This document shows positions 60,102-64,000 of a DNA stretch of 64,000 nucleotides, one piece after another. A model generated the notes under the pieces. It was given only the letters and a program-made list of their open reading frames with translations, was not told the DNA's origin and did not search any database. Each line of letters starts with the position of its first letter. Within the stretch, counting starts at the first letter, position 1. Made by a program: the position numbers and the translations under genes. This stretch comes from Streptomyces sp. CC208A (GTDB lineage: Bacteria; Actinomycetota; Actinomycetes; Streptomycetales; Streptomycetaceae), in assembly GCF_030010625.1 (NCBI RefSeq), contig NZ_JASCXN010000016.1:62001-126000 (forward strand). The letters are read 5' to 3'.

Positions 60102-61834
60102 CAGGCTGCCTCCGCCTCGGTCAGCTGGGAGAGCACGATCTCCCGGTACGTCTCGTTCTCCGCCATCAGCTCGTGGTGGCGCCCGGTACCGACGACCCGG
60201 CCCTCGTCGAGGACCACGATCCGGTCGGCGTCCCGGATGGTCGACACCCGCTGGGCCACGATCACCACGGTCGCGTCCGCCGTCTCCGCCGAGAGCGCCG
60301 CCCGCAGCCGGGCGTCCGTCTCGTAGTCGAGCGCGGAGAACGAGTCGTCGAAGAGGTAGATCTCCGGCCGCTGGACCAGCGTCCGCGCGATCGCGAGCCG
60401 CTGCCGCTGCCCGCCGGACACGTTGGTGCCGCCCTGCGCGACCGGCGCGTCCAGACCGCGTTCGAGACCTCGTACGAAGTCGGCGGCCTGGGCCACCTCC
60501 AGGGCGTGCCACAGCTCCTCGTCGCTCGCGTCCGGCTTCCCGTACCGCAGGTTCGACGCCACCGTCCCCGAGAAGAGGTACGGCTTCTGCGGCACGAGCC
60601 CGACCGTCCGCGCCATCAGCGCCGGGTCCAGGCTCCGCACGTCCACCCCGTCGACCAGGACCTCGCCGCCGGTCACGTCGAACAGCCGCGGCACCAGGCC
60701 GAGCAGCGTCGACTTGCCGGAGCCGGTCGAGCCGATGATCGCGGTGGTCTCACCGGGCCGCGCCACCAGCTCCACGTCCCTGAGCACCGACTCCTCCGCG
60801 CCCGGGTAACGGAAGTCCGCGCTCCTGACCTCCAGATGCCCGCGCCGGTCCAGCGTCGTCACCGGCTCGGCCGGCGGCACCACGCTCGACGAGGTCGCGA
60901 GGACCTCCTCGATGCGCTCGGCGCACACCTCGGCGCGCGGCACCATCATGAACATGAAGGTGGCCATCATGACCGCCATCACGATCTGCAGCAGATAGGC
61001 GAGGAAGGCGGTCAGCGCGCCGATCTCCATCCCGCCGGCGGCGATGCGGTGCGCGCCGAACCAGACCACGGCCACGCTGGAGACGTTCACGACCGTCATC
61101 ACCGTCGGGAACATCAGCGCCATCAGCCGGCCCGTCGACATCGACACGTCGGTCAGCTCGCCGTTGGCGCCGCGGAAACGCTCCTCCTCGTACCCGTCCT
61201 TCACGAAGGCGCGGATCACCCGGTTGCCGGTGATCTGCTCGCGCAGCACCCGGTTCACCGTGTCGAGCCGCTCCTGCATGGTCCGGAACAGCGGCCGCAT
61301 CCTCCGCACGATCAGCGACACCGAGACGCCGAGCACCGGCACCACGGCGAGCAGCACGCCGGAGAGCGGCACGTCCTGGCCGAGGGCCATCACGATGCCG
61401 CCGACACACATGATGGGCGCGGCGACCATCAGGGTGAACGCCATCAGGACCAGCATCTGGACCTGCTGGACGTCATTGGTCGTCCGGGTGATCAGCGAGG
61501 GCGCGCCGAACTGCCCGAGCTCGCGCGCCGAGAAGGACTGCACCCGCTCGTAGACGGCGCCGCGCACGTCGCGGCCGAGCGCGGCGGCGGTCCGCGCGCC
61601 GTAGTACACGGCCCCGATGTTGCACAGCACCTGGACCACGGAGACGCCGATCATCAGCGCGCCGAACCGCAGGATGTAGCCGGTGTCCCCCTCGACCACG
61701 CCGTCGTCGATGATGTCGGCGTTCAGGGTCGGCAGGTAGAGGCTCGCGCAGGTCGCCAGGAACTGGAGCAGGACGAGCAGCGCGATGGGTTTTCGATAGG
61801 GGCGCAGATGGGTTCGGAGAAGTCTTATGAGCAC
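60101..61834 (-). CDS. ABC exporter half-transporter A (degenerate site)
   Basis: A 577-residue TMD-NBD subunit. Walker A (IIGSTGSGKSTL) and the signature VSGGQRQRLA are intact. Walker B ends in LFDDSFSALD, so the catalytic Glu is Asp, and the H-loop His is Gln (VIVAQRVSTI). This is the degenerate half of a heterodimeric exporter such as TM287/288 or BmrCD. I chose GTG 61834, 7 nt after GATAGT; GTG 61843 lies at the edge of that box. First gene of the pair. Confidence 0.9.
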   Translation of the reverse strand: MLIRLLRTHLRPYRKPIALLVLLQFLATCASLYLPTLNADIIDDGVVEGDTGYILRFGALMIGVSVVQVLCNIGAVYYGARTAAALGRDVRGAVYERVQSFSARELGQFGAPSLITRTTNDVQQVQMLVLMAFTLMVAAPIMCVGGIVMALGQDVPLSGVLLAVVPVLGVSVSLIVRRMRPLFRTMQERLDTVNRVLREQITGNRVIRAFVKDGYEEERFRGANGELTDVSMSTGRLMALMFPTVMTVVNVSSVAVVWFGAHRIAAGGMEIGALTAFLAYLLQIVMAVMMATFMFMMVPRAEVCAERIEEVLATSSSVVPPAEPVTTLDRRGHLEVRSADFRYPGAEESVLRDVELVARPGETTAIIGSTGSGKSTLLGLVPRLFDVTGGEVLVDGVDVRSLDPALMARTVGLVPQKPYLFSGTVASNLRYGKPDASDEELWHALEVAQAADFVRGLERGLDAPVAQGGTNVSGGQRQRLAIARTLVQRPEIYLFDDSFSALDYETDARLRAALSAETADATVVIVAQRVSTIRDADRIVVLDEGRVVGTGRHHELMAENETYREIVLSQLTEAEAA

Positions 61835-61911
61835 GGTTCTCACTATCGCCCGCGCGCCCGCCCCGTTACGACCGAATTCAGGGTGTCCGGCCGAGCCCTG
61901 GCGAAGACTTT

Positions 61912-62033
61912 ACGCACCTCGGGTGAGCCCCTTCGAAGGCTTCACGCACCTCGGGTGAGCCCCTTCGAAGGCTTCACGTACCCCGGGTGAGCCCCTTCGA
62001 AGGCTTCACGTACCCCGGGTGAGCCCCTTCCGG
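61912..62033. repeat. Four tandem 32-bp repeats
   Basis: Units begin at 61912, 61944, 61976 and 62008. The common core is CGGGTGAGCCCCTTCGAAGG, then CTTCACG; the last copy is cut short. Each GTGAGCC...GGCTTCAC can fold into an imperfect hairpin around TTCGAA. The array separates xylB's stop from the ABC promoter. Confidence 0.85.
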
Positions 62034-62037
62034 GCCG

Positions 62038-63477
62038 TCAGCCGCCGAACGCCCCCGGGTGGATCTGCTCCCGCGCCGCCACGTACTGCTGACGCACCGC
62101 CTGCCCCACCGCCAGCTCCTCGCCCGGCTCCAGGACCTGCGCGGCGGCGCCCTGCCAGGCCGGGGGAGCGGACGGGGAGAGCGTGCCGCGGGCCACGCCG
62201 AGCGCCCAGGCGGCCTGCCGGGCCGCGCCGAGCGCCGCGTACTCGGCCGGCTGGGGTACGACGACCTGCGCGCCGAACAGCGAGGGCGCCAGGGCCTGCA
62301 CGGCGGGCAGCGAGGCCGCGGCGCCGAGCAGGAAGATCCGCCGGACCTCCACCCCGCGCCCGCGCACCACGTCCAGGGCGTCGCCGAGCCCGCACAGCAT
62401 GCCCTCGAAGGCGGCCCGCGCCAGGTGCTCGGGCTTCATCGACTCGCGGCGAAGCCCGGTGAGGGTGCCGGCGGTGTGCGGCAGGTGCGGCGTCCGCTCG
62501 CCCTCCAGATAGGGGAGGAGCACGAGCCCGGAGGAGCCGGGTGTGGACTTCAGGGCGAGCGCGGACAGCTCGTCGAGGGACTCCGCGCCCAGCATCTCGG
62601 CGGTGCCGCGCAGGGTGCGGACGGCGTTGGTGACGGAGACCACCGGCAGGTGCATGCCGGTGGCGTCGGCGTAGGAGGTGATCGTGGACCCGGGCTCGGC
62701 GAGGGCCTCGTGGTGGACGGCCATCACGGAGCCGGAGGCGCCGAGCGAGACGACCGCGTCGCCGACGCCGAGCCCCAGGCCGAAGGCGGCGGCCATGGTC
62801 TCGCCGGTGCCGGCCGAGATCAGCAGCCCCTCGGGCGTGGTCCCGGCGGGCTCGGCGGGGCCGAGGACCTCGGGCAGCTCGACGGCGTGCCCGAGCGCCA
62901 GCTCGACGAGATCGGGCCGGTAGGCGCCGGTGCGGGCGGACCAGTAGCCGGTGGCGGAGGCGGCGCCCCGGTCGGTGGTGCGGCGGGCGGGCCGGCCGAG
63001 GAGCTGCCAGACCAGCCAGTCGTGCGGCTGGAGGACGGCGGCGATCCGCTGGGCGTGCTCGGGCTCCGTACGGGCCAGCCAGCGCAGCTTCGCGACCGGC
63101 AGCACGGCCTGCGGGACGGTCCCGACGGCCTCGGCCCAGGCCTCGCGCCCGCCGAGGGCCTCGACGAGGTCGGCGGCCGCGACCTGCCCCCGCTTGTCGT
63201 TGCCGACGAGCGCGGGCCGCACGAGTCCGCCCTGGGCGTCGAGCGGGACGACGCCGTGCGCCTGCGCGGAGACGCCGATGGCCTCCACGCCTTCGAGGAG
63301 CCCGCCGGTGGCGGCCTCCCCGAGCGAGAGCAGCCAGCTCTGCGGGTCGACGTCGGTGGCCTTGGCGTCGACCGGGTGCGGGGCATGCCCCTGCCTCAGC
63401 ACGGCGCCCGTGTCCGTGTCACAGACGACGATGCGCGTGGCGTCCGAAGAGCTGTCGAGTCCGGCGACTATCCCCAT
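62038..63477 (-). CDS. xylB: FGGY-family kinase, probable xylulokinase
   Basis: A 479-residue sugar kinase. The N-terminal lobe has GIVAGLDSSSDATRIVVCD, SAQAHGVVPLD and the catalytic Asp in ALVGNDKRG. The C-terminal lobe has VSLGASGSVMAVHH, LLPYLEGERTPHLP and IFLLGAAASLPAVQAL. The GLDSSSD loop differs from the usual GIDxGT. Xylulokinase is the likely role, but no xylA is next to it. ATG 63477. Confidence 0.88.
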   Translation of the reverse strand: MGIVAGLDSSSDATRIVVCDTDTGAVLRQGHAPHPVDAKATDVDPQSWLLSLGEAATGGLLEGVEAIGVSAQAHGVVPLDAQGGLVRPALVGNDKRGQVAAADLVEALGGREAWAEAVGTVPQAVLPVAKLRWLARTEPEHAQRIAAVLQPHDWLVWQLLGRPARRTTDRGAASATGYWSARTGAYRPDLVELALGHAVELPEVLGPAEPAGTTPEGLLISAGTGETMAAAFGLGLGVGDAVVSLGASGSVMAVHHEALAEPGSTITSYADATGMHLPVVSVTNAVRTLRGTAEMLGAESLDELSALALKSTPGSSGLVLLPYLEGERTPHLPHTAGTLTGLRRESMKPEHLARAAFEGMLCGLGDALDVVRGRGVEVRRIFLLGAAASLPAVQALAPSLFGAQVVVPQPAEYAALGAARQAAWALGVARGTLSPSAPPAWQGAAAQVLEPGEELAVGQAVRQQYVAAREQIHPGAFGG

Positions 63478-63513
63478 GGCACCCGATTCTGCCCCACGCG
63501 GGCCGTCTCCGGG

Positions 63514-63828
63514 TCAGGTGTTGCTGGTCCCCCAGTCGTCGTCCTCGGCGACCTGCCCGTTGGCGTGGGCGCGTCCGCGCAGGGCGGACACCCGTTCGGC
63601 CACGGCGGCCGGCAGATGGTCGCCCACCTTGTCGCCGACCACGTGCGCCGCCTTCCCCGCGTACTGCCGCCCCGTCTGCGCGGCGGACTCGGCGGCGTTC
63701 CGCACGGCGGGGTTCTCCGCGAACCCCTTGGCGGCCTTCTTCATCCGCTCGTACCGCTCCCGCCCCGCACGCGTCCCGATCACGTAACCGAGCGCGAGAC
63801 CCACGGCGAACGTCAGCTTGTACCGCAC
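63514..63828 (-). CDS. YtxH-like small membrane protein
   Basis: A 104-residue protein. One N-terminal helix (YKLTFAVGLALGYVIGTRAG) is followed by a basic, helical tail (RERYERMKKAAKGFAENPAV), the YtxH-like layout. It is probably a membrane-associated stress or envelope protein, function unknown. GTG 63828 has GGAAGG upstream; the frame continues further upstream only as noise. It lies 36 bp upstream of xylB on the same strand. Confidence 0.75.
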   Translation of the reverse strand: MRYKLTFAVGLALGYVIGTRAGRERYERMKKAAKGFAENPAVRNAAESAAQTGRQYAGKAAHVVGDKVGDHLPAAVAERVSALRGRAHANGQVAEDDDWGTSNT

Positions 63829-63962
63829 GCTGCGATCCTTCCCTGGAAGGTCCGGGGGTACCGATTGGCGGAGCACCCCCCTGCTTGCGCTAATGTATGT
63901 CTCGCAGCGAGCGCCCGCCGCCCGGGAAGACCCGGGCAGGACCGTTCGGTGCAACGCAGCAA

Positions 63963-64000
63963 TCCCCTGTAGCTCAATTGGCAGAGCAGCCGGCTGTTAA
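63963..64000 (+). tRNA. tRNA-Asn (GTT), 5' half, cut by the window end
   Basis: The first 38 nt of a tRNA: acceptor TCCCCTG, D-arm AGCTCAATTGGCAGAGC, then the anticodon stem CCGGC and loop CTGTTAA with anticodon GTT (Asn). The 3' half lies beyond the window. Confidence 0.88.

Noticed and set aside
61912..62033. Possible CRISPR array or attachment site
   Set aside because: Units are contiguous tandem copies with no spacers; no integrase or tRNA is at the junction.
63963..64000. Integration site at the tRNA-Asn gene
   Set aside because: tRNA genes are common att sites, but the 3' half is outside the window and no integrase or duplicated tRNA end is seen here.

Overview
This 64 kb window is chromosomal DNA from a Streptomyces (or a very close relative). 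The evidence is very high GC with strong third-position GC bias, GTG starts, many start codons sitting 6-7 bases after a TANNNT-like -10 box, and a gene order I recognise as the conserved Streptomyces core segment ybeY-era-leuA-recO-uppS-zur-znuBCA-glyS-dus-ppdK-nirBD-nasA-dgt-dnaG-hrdA. Numbering of the model species is from memory and was not checked. I see no prophage, integrase, IS element, CRISPR array or biosynthetic cluster; the novelty is in regulatory sites, repeats and a few odd proteins.

Layout. 1-7.0 kb: the tail of ybeY, a CNNM/CorC membrane protein, an MmcQ/YjbR protein, a decayed MFS gene, a deaminase-fold protein without zinc ligands, three secreted or surface genes (a small exported protein, a WxL-like protein and a DUF916-like anchored partner) and era. 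7.0-16.5 kb: an intracellular M4 protease with its emfourin inhibitor, leuA with a leucine leader peptide, a TerB-like protein, a flavin oxidoreductase with a LuxR regulator, and fprA under a possible iron box. 16.5-24.2 kb: a small orphan gene, a repetitive spacer, recO-uppS, then the zinc regulon zur-znuB-znuC-znuA with two Zur-like boxes over the znuA promoter, then glyS.

24.2-34 kb: a membrane protein, an aldo/keto reductase-TetR pair with two palindromic operators, a small basic protein, a divergent MFS/HTH pair, dus and ppdK separated by a structured spacer. 34-43 kb: a winged-helix regulator overlapping the end of a PhoX-like gene, a globin, a VOC protein, and the nitrite reductase operon (FAD reductase-nirB-nirD, each overlapping the next by 4 nt) with a GlnR-like box, then a TSUP permease. 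43-50.5 kb: a class F sortase beside a surface protein, a class IV aminotransferase, an FMN reductase with a SoxR box in its promoter, a CutA-cyclotransferase fusion, assimilatory nitrate reductase with a second GlnR-like box, a SanA-like protein and an aquaporin. 50.5-64 kb: a hypothetical gene, triple palindromic repeats, a sirohydrochlorin chelatase, dgt, an FAD reductase, dnaG, hrdA, a heterodimeric ABC exporter, tandem 32-bp repeats, xylB, a YtxH-like protein and the first half of tRNA-Asn.

How the genes work together. Nitrogen assimilation is the largest theme: nitrate reductase, nitrite reductase, a sirohaem-type chelatase and two GlnR-like sites. Metal and redox control is the second: the Zur regulon, the iron box at fprA and the SoxR box. 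The cell surface is the third: the WxL/DUF916 pair, the sortase with its neighbour, uppS and SanA. A 15-bp palindrome shared upstream of three exported-protein genes may tie part of the surface set together.
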